Positions 1-7,837 of a stretch of 16,906 bases of DNA are shown here, piece by piece (positions within the stretch are counted from its first letter, which is position 1; each line of letters starts with the position of its first letter). The notes beneath the pieces are model-generated. The model did not search any database, had not been told where the DNA came from, and saw only the letters and a program-made list of their open reading frames with translations. The stretch lies in the NCBI GenBank assembly GCA_964615975.1, contig CAZTTH010000064.1, positions 1 through 16,906 on the forward strand. The letters run 5' to 3'. The DNA is from CAZTTH01 sp964615975. Its GTDB lineage: Bacteria > Verrucomicrobiota > Lentisphaeria > JABSQK01 > JAJFLO01. The translations under genes and the position numbers were made by a program.

Positions 1-2
1 CG

Positions 3-71
3 GATTTCGCCCAAGAACTCCAACCCCGGGATGGGCGCACCTTCCGGCTTAAGCTGACCGGGAAATTTTAG
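3..71 (+). CDS. C-terminal tail of a gene truncated by the window edge
   Basis: One plus-strand frame is open from the first bases of the window to a TAG at 69-71 and encodes 22 residues ending RTFRLKLTGKF. The other two plus frames also stay open until 50-57, so openness alone is weak evidence. The alternating charged and hydrophobic pattern looks protein-like (a closing beta strand), but no family can be named from so short a piece. Confidence 0.3.
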   Translation, partial: DFAQELQPRDGRTFRLKLTGKF

Positions 72-731
72 CGATCCGGAAGGCTATTAACGGAAAAATA
101 TGTTTCGGCTGGAAGTCAGTTTGCCAATCGCGCCAGCGATGGTCATCCAGCGGTGATCCAACCGCGTTGCGAATGAATTATACTGAACACAATCAGGTGG
201 GGGAAAAGATTGCACGATTACCCGCTTGATTGGAACAGCGGCGTTCGAAACTTCGACTGCTTGCAGTCTATAAATCAGCAGGGAGATTGACTTTGCGCAG
301 CTCATTCCTTATCTTAATACTTATGCGATTCGGAGATATCAGATTGGACTTCATATCCGATATTGGCGGCGCAGCAGCAACTAAACTGAACACATCCTGC
401 CCCACGGTATGTTTGTTTGATTATTGGTTCTGACAAATAAGGAACAAACCGTGTCGCGGGTAATTTGATGAATTCTGGAATGGCTTTTCCAGTGCGGTAG
501 TTCTTGGGTTCAGAGAATTGCCTCGAGTGTATGGTGATGTTGCTGCCAGGGCAAACTTGGGAATTCAGGGTTGATGTGGATGGCTGGGAAATTCTTAATG
601 TATATTGAAAGATTCCTCTGGTAATGGAAACACCTCCTACATGCTACAATGAGAGGCACGTGCCGCAACCCTCAACCGATTGGAGAAACGCGCAATCGGG
701 GCGCCTGACGATAGTTCGGTTATGGTCCCTG
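72..731. other. Long intergenic stretch upstream of the TonB-dependent receptor
   Basis: About 550 to 660 bases with no gene I can support. Short open frames exist on both strands (for example 230-433 plus and 87-305 minus), but their translations resemble no family and have no ribosome-binding site. A weak promoter-like pair, TTGATG at 571-576 and TAATGT at 596-601, has a 19-base spacer, which is too long to call with confidence. The regulatory region for the downstream receptor operon should lie here. Confidence 0.4.
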
Positions 732-2843
732 ATGCGTCTATCTTCCGTGCTTATTATCCAGGCCCGAGTCCGGGTGGGATGCTACTTCTTACTGATTGTA
801 ATTAACACCCTCTTAACGATCGCCGAACTCCACGCGGAAAATCGCAGCAATGAACCGCGAGATTTTACTCATTTGAGTTTAGAGGAATTGGGCGCTATTG
901 AAGTGACATCCGTTTCTAAAAAGGCTGAAAAGCTAACCCATGTGCCGGCAGCAGTGAGCGTCATTACCGCGGATGACATTCGTCGATCAGGCGCCCTGAC
1001 CCTGCCGGACGCGTTGCGGTTGGCGCCCGGCATACATGTAGCGCGGGTGGACGCGCATCAATGGGCAGTTTCGACCCGGGGATTTAACGATACCTTCGCG
1101 CAAAAATTACTGGTATTAATGGATGGCCGGAGCGTCTATACGCCGGTGATCGCCGGGACGTTGTGGCAGGCTCAGGATCTGATTTTTGAAGATGTCGACA
1201 GAATTGAAGTAATCCGTGGTCCCGGCAGTTCCGTCTGGGGCGCCAACGCGGTAAATGGTGTCGTCAATGTTGTCAGCAAACCGGCGCGCGAGACTCAGGG
1301 AATGCTGGTGAGCGGTGGCGGCGGCTCGGATCATCGCATTCTCGGCAGTTTGCGTTATGGCGGCCAAATTGAAGAACACACCTTTTTCCGACTTTATGGC
1401 AAGTTTGATGACTGGGATAATTCCCGGTTATTGGGAGGCGGTCAAGCCAACGATGAATGGTGGAAGGAGCAGGGCGGTTTCCGCTTCGACTGGGAACCCA
1501 CATCGGATGATCGCTTGACCCTGCAGGGGGATTTGTTCAATCTGCAATCAAACCAGACAATGCCAAATATCATCTTCCCGGTTTTCGGTATGCCGCCTCC
1601 CCCTGGCGGCTACAATGTCCAGCTGGACTCAAAATGGGAACAAATTGGCGGAAATATTTTAGGTCGCTGGACCACCCGGTTGGCCGATGATTCTGACTTC
1701 AGCATCCAAACTTACTATGATCGGGGTGAAATCAAATTGCCTCTGTTGAAGGAAACGCGCAACACGTTTGATCTTGACCTCCGGCATCGTTTCCAGTTCA
1801 CGGAAAGGCAGGAAATCGTGTGGGGCGGAGGCTACCGGCTGAATTTGTCAAATACTACCAACAGTCCCGAAGTGCGCTTTATGCATGACTCCCGTTCGGA
1901 TGAGGTCTTTAATGCGTTTGTTCAGGACGAGATTACCTTGTTGCCTGATCTGTTGCGGTTGACTCTTGGCACTAAAATTGAACACAATAATTACACCGGA
2001 TTCGAAGTCCAACCCGGCGCCCGGTTGTCATGGACACCGACGACGAAACAAACCATCTGGACCTCCGTCACCCGTGCAGTCCGCACCCCCGCCCAATTTG
2101 AGGACGATGCCGAAGTCCATGTTCTCGTCCTGCCTGCAGATCCCCCGTTCAATCCCTTTCCCACAGTCATCGCTTTGACCGGCACACCTGACTATGAATC
2201 GGAAATTCTGATTGCCTACGAACTGGGATACCGGATCCAACCTCTGCCGCGTCTGACTCTCGAAACCGCGCTATTTCTCAATGATTATGATCGTTTGCGC
2301 AGTGGCGTGAGTATAATCGACACCAGCGCCGTGCCCAATTATGTGAAGGTGCGCAATCTCTTGAATAACACTGCCCACGGTCAAACCTACGGTGGCGAAA
2401 TCGCCGCCACCTGGCAAATGCTCGAATGGTGGCGTTTGCAGAGTCAGTACAGCGTCATTCAGACAGACTTGTCGGATTCCCCCAATAATTTGACCGGCGC
2501 TCCCAATACCCCGGACCTCTCCTATCCGAATCATCAAATCTCACTGCGTTCCAGTATGAATTTGGGAAAGCAGGTGGAATTCGACTTATGGTTGCATTAT
2601 GTCGACAGTTTCTTTGTTTCAGGAATCAGCAAAATTCCAGGAACGTCAAAATCACAAGGAGATATTCCCAGCTATTTCACTCTGGATGTTCGCCTGGCCT
2701 GGCATCCCACCCGCAACCTGGAATTAGCGCTCGGCGCGCAAAATCTGATAGACCGGCATCAGGAATTCGCGCCCACCTACACTTCCTCGCAATCAATTGA
2801 GGTCAGCCGCAGTATTTATGGAAAATTGACATGGAAATTCTAA
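732..2843 (+). CDS. TonB-dependent outer-membrane receptor
   Basis: A TonB-dependent receptor of about 703 residues that would import a ligand, or sense one, across the outer membrane with energy from TonB-ExbBD. From the ATG at 732 the first 35 residues are a signal peptide (hydrophobic core YFLLIVINTLLTIAEL, likely cut after LHA). LSLEELGAIEVTSVSKKAEK follows, then a plug domain at about residues 65-180 with the typical DGRSVYTP, RIEVIRGPGSSVWGANAVNG and NVVSKPA motifs. The rest is a 22-strand barrel pattern ending GKLTWKF, with the terminal Phe that beta-barrel proteins use for assembly. An in-frame ATG at 624 adds 36 residues before the signal peptide and is less likely; neither start has a convincing ribosome-binding site. 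This plug type is commonly found beside YfiR/DUF4154 genes, as here. The ligand is unknown. Confidence 0.9.
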   Translation: MRLSSVLIIQARVRVGCYFLLIVINTLLTIAELHAENRSNEPRDFTHLSLEELGAIEVTSVSKKAEKLTHVPAAVSVITADDIRRSGALTLPDALRLAPGIHVARVDAHQWAVSTRGFNDTFAQKLLVLMDGRSVYTPVIAGTLWQAQDLIFEDVDRIEVIRGPGSSVWGANAVNGVVNVVSKPARETQGMLVSGGGGSDHRILGSLRYGGQIEEHTFFRLYGKFDDWDNSRLLGGGQANDEWWKEQGGFRFDWEPTSDDRLTLQGDLFNLQSNQTMPNIIFPVFGMPPPPGGYNVQLDSKWEQIGGNILGRWTTRLADDSDFSIQTYYDRGEIKLPLLKETRNTFDLDLRHRFQFTERQEIVWGGGYRLNLSNTTNSPEVRFMHDSRSDEVFNAFVQDEITLLPDLLRLTLGTKIEHNNYTGFEVQPGARLSWTPTTKQTIWTSVTRAVRTPAQFEDDAEVHVLVLPADPPFNPFPTVIALTGTPDYESEILIAYELGYRIQPLPRLTLETALFLNDYDRLRSGVSIIDTSAVPNYVKVRNLLNNTAHGQTYGGEIAATWQMLEWWRLQSQYSVIQTDLSDSPNNLTGAPNTPDLSYPNHQISLRSSMNLGKQVEFDLWLHYVDSFFVSGISKIPGTSKSQGDIPSYFTLDVRLAWHPTRNLELALGAQNLIDRHQEFAPTYTSSQSIEVSRSIYGKLTWKF

Positions 2844-3431
2844 ACAACACATTCTGGATTGGGAGACTTCCTTGGCGATGCGTGAAAGTCGCATTGGCGG
2901 CAGTGATGTGGATCAGCGCCTTCATTCCCTGGCAGATCAGGGGGGGGGGAACTCTTGGAATTGGAGTACAAGGTGAAGGCAGGGTATCTCTACAATTTCG
3001 CCAAGTTCATCACCTGGCCTGAGACCACTTTGATAAAGCCGGATTCCCCCTTTATCATCGGGGTTATCGACAATGGCGAGGTGCTTCCCATATTGGCATC
3101 GGTGCTCTCGGGCAAGACTGTGAACGATCATCCGGTGCGGGTGATCGCCATCACCGCCAATCAAGTCGATGCTGGAGTTCATATCCTTTTTGTCGCCAGT
3201 TCCATCAGGAAATCTCCCGAAGACATCCAGGCTGCCTGGGGGCATACCACCGCGCTGCTGGTAGGCGAGACCGATCAATTTGCCGAACAGGGCGGTATGG
3301 TGGGCTTTATTCATGAAGAGAACCGCATTCGCCTGTCACTTAATCTGGAACGCACCACTCAAGCGGGTCTTAAGGTCAGCTCCAGACTTGCCAGTGTCGC
3401 CAATCTTGTCAAGAGTAAAATCAACCGCTAA
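2831..3431 (+). CDS. YfiR-family (DUF4154) periplasmic protein, frameshifted at a G10 tract
   Basis: A YfiR/DUF4154 protein; in Pseudomonas YfiR is a periplasmic repressor of the membrane cyclase YfiN. The mature domain is read at 2955-3431: YKVKAGYLYNFAKFITWPE at its start and the usual closing pattern GLKVSSRLASVANLV. It has no signal peptide in that frame, and only a TTG is available as start. A fitting signal sequence (MEILNN... VALAAVMWISAFIPW) starts at ATG 2831, overlapping the receptor gene by 13 nt, but in another frame that stops at 3022. The frames meet in a run of ten G (2940-2949). With nine G the reading becomes IRGGELLELEYKVKAGYL and the gene is intact at about 200 residues. 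The mature part has no cysteine, so it cannot form the disulfides known in Pseudomonas YfiR. Phase variation and a sequencing error are both possible. Confidence 0.8.
2940..2949 (+). repeat. Homopolymer of ten G inside the YfiR-like gene
   Basis: Ten consecutive G bases sit at the junction between the signal-peptide frame and the mature-domain frame of the YfiR-like gene. Loss of one G (or gain of two) restores a single open frame. Long G tracts are known slippage sites in phase-variable genes, and also common sites of base-calling error. Confidence 0.85.
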
Positions 3432-3445
3432 CCTGCAACTGGATA

Positions 3446-6085
3446 ATGAAATTTCTCAACGATCTCCCGCTCAAGCGCAAACTGCTGCTCATCACCCTGA
3501 CCACCTGCACGGTCGCTCTGGCGCTCGCCTGTTCCGCGCTTTTCTGGTTTCAATCGGTTACCTTTCGCAAAAGTTTTGTGGCCGAGCTTGAAACCCTGGG
3601 AGCCATCATCGCCCGCAATAGCGCCGCGCCCCTGGCCTTTGATGACCAGAAATCCGCCTTTGAAATCCTGAATGCACTCATTGCTGTCAAGCCACATATC
3701 AAGTCAGCGCGGATTTTTGACAATCAGGGAAAACTCTTTGCCAGTATTGGCATTGTGCCTCTTGTTTTGGGGCAAATTCGCGCGCTGGCGCCCCAGGGAG
3801 TTGTTTTTTCTGAAGGTTACGCGACCCTGAGTCTGCCCATCGCTTTGGATGAGACGCATTATGGCCGGCTTGAGCTCTGGGCTCTTTTCACCGATCAGTA
3901 TTACGATCTACTCTGGTTGTATACCACGGTTCTGAGTGTGGTTGTTATTGGCACCTTTGTGGTTATCTTCCTTCTTTCATCCGTGTTTCAGCGCTTCATT
4001 ACCAATCCGATTATTGCCTTATCCGAAGTGGCGCGGAATATCAGTGACCAGGAGGACTATTCCTCCCGCGCCCGCGAATTCAGTCAGGATGAGGTGGGGT
4101 TGTTGACCCGCACCTTCAATCGCATGCTTGACCAGATTCAAACCCGCGATGCCCGGCTGCGTGAAAGCCAGCAACGCTACGAACGGGTGGTAAAACATAT
4201 CCATGACGCCCTCATCGTTTGCAATGCTGAAAGTCAGATCATTTTTGCCAATGACCGATTTCTCGATCTTTTTGGCATTAAACGAGAAGAGCTGCCGACC
4301 CTTAATCTTGAGGATTATTTTACTGCGGAATGGCGGCAATACCTGCATAAAGTCTATCACCCTGACTCTCCTCATAATGATTTATCCAATCAATTTGAAT
4401 TCGAGATTCTCCGTCATGACAACATTCGATTCTGGGCCGAGATCAACATCGCTCCCGTGGAGCAAGACGGAAAGATCATTGGCACCCAATCCACATTGCG
4501 TGACATCACCCAGCGGAAACAGATGAATAATGTCCTCAAACTGCTCTCAACCGGTCTGGCTAACCTGATCGGTGAGGCATTCTTCAATGAAGTGGCATGT
4601 CAACTCGCCAATCTGCTCGGAGCGGATATCGGCTTTGTTGGCAAATTGCTCACTCCTCTCCCGCGCATACACACTCTCGGATTCTCTATTGATGGCAGGG
4701 TGCAATTGCCCATGGAATACGATCTAATTGGAACTCCTTGCGAGGCGGTGCTGAATAACGAAATCGCCATCTTTCCCGATCGCGTCGCCGAATTGTTTCC
4801 CACCGACCACCTGATGGTCGATCAGAACATCAAGGGGTACGCAGCCGTGCCGTTAATTAATCTTTCCGGCAGTGCCATTGGCCATATCGGCGTCATGAGT
4901 CGCCAGGCCTTCCATGAAAATCCTCAGACCGAAGCGATTCTCCGTCTCTTCGCAGTGCGGGTCGCCGCCGAAATGGAGCGGCAGCAATCGGAAGAGAGGC
5001 TGCGTAAAACTCATGACCGTCTCGAAGCGACTTTGGAAGCCATGCCGGATTTGTTATTTGAAATTGATCATGTTGGTCTCATACGCAATTATCGCGCCAA
5101 ACAAGCTGAACTGCTGGCGGCGCCGCCTTCGACATTTTTGGGGAAATCATTCTTTGAGATCTTGCCCCCCGACGCCGCCGGGGTATGTCAAAGCGCAATC
5201 GAAGAAGCCGCCAACAAAGGTGTGGGACTGGGAAAGCCGTATTGTCTGATGCTCGCCGATGGTGAACATTGGTTCGAATTGTCGGTCGCGCGTAAAACCC
5301 TGGCAAAAGGAGAAGACGCTGAATTTATCGCCCTGGCGCGGGACATCACCGAACGTGTCCACGCGGAAGCCGTGGTGCGTCAGTCCTTGCGCGAAAAAGA
5401 AGTGCTGTTGAAGGAAATTCACCATCGGGTAAAAAACAACCTCCAGATCATCTCAAGCCTGCTTCATTTCCAATCACAGAAAACCAGAAATGAGCAGGAA
5501 TTGGCGATCTTCCGCGAGGCTCAGGACCGGTTGCGCGCCATGATCCTGGTGCATGAGCAACTCTATCGCTCGACAGATCTCCACTCCATCAACCTTGGGG
5601 TGTATATTCAGGCGCTTACCACTCAGTTACAACGCTCTTTTCGCGATGTGGTCAACCGTATCCATCTTAGTGTCATGGTGGATCGGGTTTTAGTCACCGC
5701 GGAAATCGCCCTGCCCTGTGGCATGATTGTAACTGAATTGGTGACCAATGCGTTCAAATACGCCTATCCAAATAACCTGTGTGGTCCTATCTTTGTCAAG
5801 ATTGTCAATCGCGATGTCGCCTTTGTTCTTTCCGTCTCCGATCAGGGTGTCGGGTTGCCGGAAAATTTTGATCTTGAGCGGGCCCAATCATTTGGACTCC
5901 AACTGGTCAATAAATTAGCGCGGCAATTGGCTTCCGTCATGCGTCGAATACCCGGTCAGGGAACCACCATCGAATTGGATATACCTTTGCCAACCGGTCA
6001 GGCGACTCCGCTTACCTTGTTAACCACCAAGCAGAATATATATTCAACGCAAATGCATCTAGACAAAGACACGAAATCTCCTTGA
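3446..6085 (+). CDS. Membrane histidine kinase: CHASE8-like sensor, HAMP, PAS, GAF, PAS, HisKA_2
   Basis: An inner-membrane sensor kinase of 879 residues. Transmembrane helices at about 13-35 and 155-181 bracket a periplasmic domain whose start (FRKSFVAELETLGAIIARNS, then APLAFDD) resembles the CHASE8 sensor of YfiN. Then come HAMP (about 182-235), PAS (245-355), GAF (368-515) and PAS (527-640). The output is a HisKA_2 domain with EIHHRVKNNLQIISSLL; the phosphoacceptor is His660 by comparison with HWE/HisKA_2 kinases (His659 is adjacent). The HATPase follows, with Asn768 in ELVTNAFKYAY and the G1 motif SDQGVGLP at Asp799. There is no receiver domain. The ATG lies 14 nt after the YfiR-like stop, consistent with one operon. 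By analogy with YfiR-YfiN, the YfiR-like protein probably controls this sensor from the periplasm; that is inference. Confidence 0.9.
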   Translation: MKFLNDLPLKRKLLLITLTTCTVALALACSALFWFQSVTFRKSFVAELETLGAIIARNSAAPLAFDDQKSAFEILNALIAVKPHIKSARIFDNQGKLFASIGIVPLVLGQIRALAPQGVVFSEGYATLSLPIALDETHYGRLELWALFTDQYYDLLWLYTTVLSVVVIGTFVVIFLLSSVFQRFITNPIIALSEVARNISDQEDYSSRAREFSQDEVGLLTRTFNRMLDQIQTRDARLRESQQRYERVVKHIHDALIVCNAESQIIFANDRFLDLFGIKREELPTLNLEDYFTAEWRQYLHKVYHPDSPHNDLSNQFEFEILRHDNIRFWAEINIAPVEQDGKIIGTQSTLRDITQRKQMNNVLKLLSTGLANLIGEAFFNEVACQLANLLGADIGFVGKLLTPLPRIHTLGFSIDGRVQLPMEYDLIGTPCEAVLNNEIAIFPDRVAELFPTDHLMVDQNIKGYAAVPLINLSGSAIGHIGVMSRQAFHENPQTEAILRLFAVRVAAEMERQQSEERLRKTHDRLEATLEAMPDLLFEIDHVGLIRNYRAKQAELLAAPPSTFLGKSFFEILPPDAAGVCQSAIEEAANKGVGLGKPYCLMLADGEHWFELSVARKTLAKGEDAEFIALARDITERVHAEAVVRQSLREKEVLLKEIHHRVKNNLQIISSLLHFQSQKTRNEQELAIFREAQDRLRAMILVHEQLYRSTDLHSINLGVYIQALTTQLQRSFRDVVNRIHLSVMVDRVLVTAEIALPCGMIVTELVTNAFKYAYPNNLCGPIFVKIVNRDVAFVLSVSDQGVGLPENFDLERAQSFGLQLVNKLARQLASVMRRIPGQGTTIELDIPLPTGQATPLTLLTTKQNIYSTQMHLDKDTKSP

Positions 6086-6284
6086 TTAAAAAAGATCACC
6101 CTATGAACACAAAGTTTTCATTCCATCATCGGGCGCCAGGTCCAGAAAACAGAGAACCTCTGGTCAGTCGTATTGATCTGCGGTTAATCATCGTGTCAGG
6201 AGATTCCAGCGTCAGTAAAAACGCGCCAACGATTGCGATTTAAATCAACCCATTCTGAAGAGCACCAAAGTAAATACAGGCATT
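6086..6284 (+). other. Gap between the membrane kinase and the first hybrid kinase
   Basis: This 199-base gap is larger than the others in the cluster, so the two hybrid kinases may have their own promoter. It holds a 46-codon open frame (6103-6243) with no recognisable product and no clear ribosome-binding site. I see no convincing terminator or promoter. Confidence 0.4.
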
Positions 6285-7826
6285 ATGGATAAGGTTCGCA
6301 TATATATCGTTGAAGATGAGGCGCTGATCGCCATGGAAATCAGCGATCGCTTGTCGAAATTAGGCTATGAGGTATGTGGCCAGGCAGCACACGGTGAAGT
6401 CGCGCTCCAGGAAATGCCCGCCACTCAACCCGACATCGTGTTGATGGATATCAAACTCGCGGGCACATTGTCAGGGATCGATACTGCCAATCAACTCCGG
6501 CCGCTTGTGGATGTGCCGATCGTCTTTCTCAGCGCTTTTTCCGATACCCAGTTGGTGAATGAAGCGATCAGCGCCGGACCCTTCGCTTATCTGGTCAAAC
6601 CCTTTGATGAACATGAGCTGCATGCCACCCTGCAGTCGGTGTATTACAAACACCGGGTTGAACGCCAAAGAGCGTATACCAATAAGTTGGAAAGTCAGCT
6701 TTGCATGGCTGCCGGGATCGTTCACGATTTCAATAACCTGCTGCAAAGCATCATGGGACATCTCAGCTTGATTCAGATGAAATTACACCCGCCAAACAAC
6801 CCGATTGCCAATAATGTCAAGGCCGCCTTGCAAGCCGGACACAAGGCGGCGGAGATCACCCGCATGCTGTTTATTTATACGGGAAAATCACCGGTTAAAC
6901 TGGCTAAAAATGACCTGAATGAAATCACGACCAAGAGTCTGCCATCGCTGCAGGCATTGGCAGGCTCAACCCAGGCAGTGCAGTTGCACCTGAGCGCGGA
7001 CATCCCGAAGATCATGGTCAACGAAGAACAGATATCACACGTACTCAGGCAATTAATCACCAACAGCATTGAAGCCAGTGATGCCACGTCCGTTAATATC
7101 CAAATCTCCACTGGTCTGATGAAATGCGATGAATCCATGTTCTCCCAAAACCGCATTAATGAAAAACTTAAACCGGGTGTATTTGCCTATGTTGAAGTGG
7201 TTGATACTGGCAGTGGAATGAATCACATCACCCTCCAACGGGCATTCGATCCATTTTTTACCACCAAATTTCTCGGTCGCGGATTGGGTTTATCCTTTGT
7301 TCAGGGGATCATGCGCTCGCATTTTGGCGGCATTCTGATCACCAGTACCCTGGGACAAGGCACCCGGATACGCCTGATCTTTCCCATGATTGAAACCCCG
7401 CGGGTTGCCACCGAGCCCGCGCTCACCGCGACCATCAAGCACGAGAAAACCGATTCAACCACAACGATACTAGTGGTCGATGATGATGATATGGTCAGGA
7501 ATGTATGTGCCATCTATTTACAATCGCAGGGATTTGAGACCATGACTGCTGTTGATGGCGAAGAAGCGCTGGTTATTTTTGCTGAAAACAGCAACAAAAT
7601 AGATCTCGTCATACTTGATTGGAAGCTGCCAGGCATGAATGGGATACAAACCTTCGAGGAAATGCGGCGACTCCGTCCCGATGTCAACGCCCTCTTGATC
7701 AGTGGGTATTTTCAGGAAGACATTTATCCGGAATTCAAGGACAAGGGATTAAGTGGCTATTTACAAAAACCCTTTACCTTCGAAGAGTTGCAGGCTGAAG
7801 TAAACGCGATTCTGAAAAACAGTTAA
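6285..7826 (+). CDS. Hybrid histidine kinase, receiver-HisKA-HATPase-receiver
   Basis: A soluble 513-residue hybrid kinase with no membrane helices. Residues 1-125 are a receiver (acidic pocket Glu10-Asp11, phosphoacceptor Asp55 in LMDIKL, Lys105 in LVKPF). The dimerisation/phosphotransfer segment follows directly, with His147 in GIVHDFNNLLQSI, without any PAS domain between. The HATPase has its N box at Asn260 (LITNSIEAS), Asp307 in VVDTGSGMN and GRGLGLS. A second receiver occupies about 390-513, with Asp445 in LDWKLPGMNG and a closing LQKPF. A receiver at the front suggests the enzyme is itself controlled by phosphorylation, perhaps by the upstream kinase, which has no receiver of its own; this is inference. 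No DNA-binding or cyclic-di-GMP output domain is present. The start has only a weak AGG upstream, but the receiver begins at once, which supports it. Confidence 0.9.
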   Translation: MDKVRIYIVEDEALIAMEISDRLSKLGYEVCGQAAHGEVALQEMPATQPDIVLMDIKLAGTLSGIDTANQLRPLVDVPIVFLSAFSDTQLVNEAISAGPFAYLVKPFDEHELHATLQSVYYKHRVERQRAYTNKLESQLCMAAGIVHDFNNLLQSIMGHLSLIQMKLHPPNNPIANNVKAALQAGHKAAEITRMLFIYTGKSPVKLAKNDLNEITTKSLPSLQALAGSTQAVQLHLSADIPKIMVNEEQISHVLRQLITNSIEASDATSVNIQISTGLMKCDESMFSQNRINEKLKPGVFAYVEVVDTGSGMNHITLQRAFDPFFTTKFLGRGLGLSFVQGIMRSHFGGILITSTLGQGTRIRLIFPMIETPRVATEPALTATIKHEKTDSTTTILVVDDDDMVRNVCAIYLQSQGFETMTAVDGEEALVIFAENSNKIDLVILDWKLPGMNGIQTFEEMRRLRPDVNALLISGYFQEDIYPEFKDKGLSGYLQKPFTFEELQAEVNAILKNS

Positions 7827-7837
7827 TTGGTCGACTG

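Noticed and set aside
87..433. Short open frames on both strands in the left intergenic region
   Set aside because: No ribosome-binding site, no recognisable family and overlapping each other in opposite orientations.
6103..6243. 46-codon open frame between the membrane kinase and the first hybrid kinase
   Set aside because: No ribosome-binding site and no domain or signal pattern; length is expected by chance.
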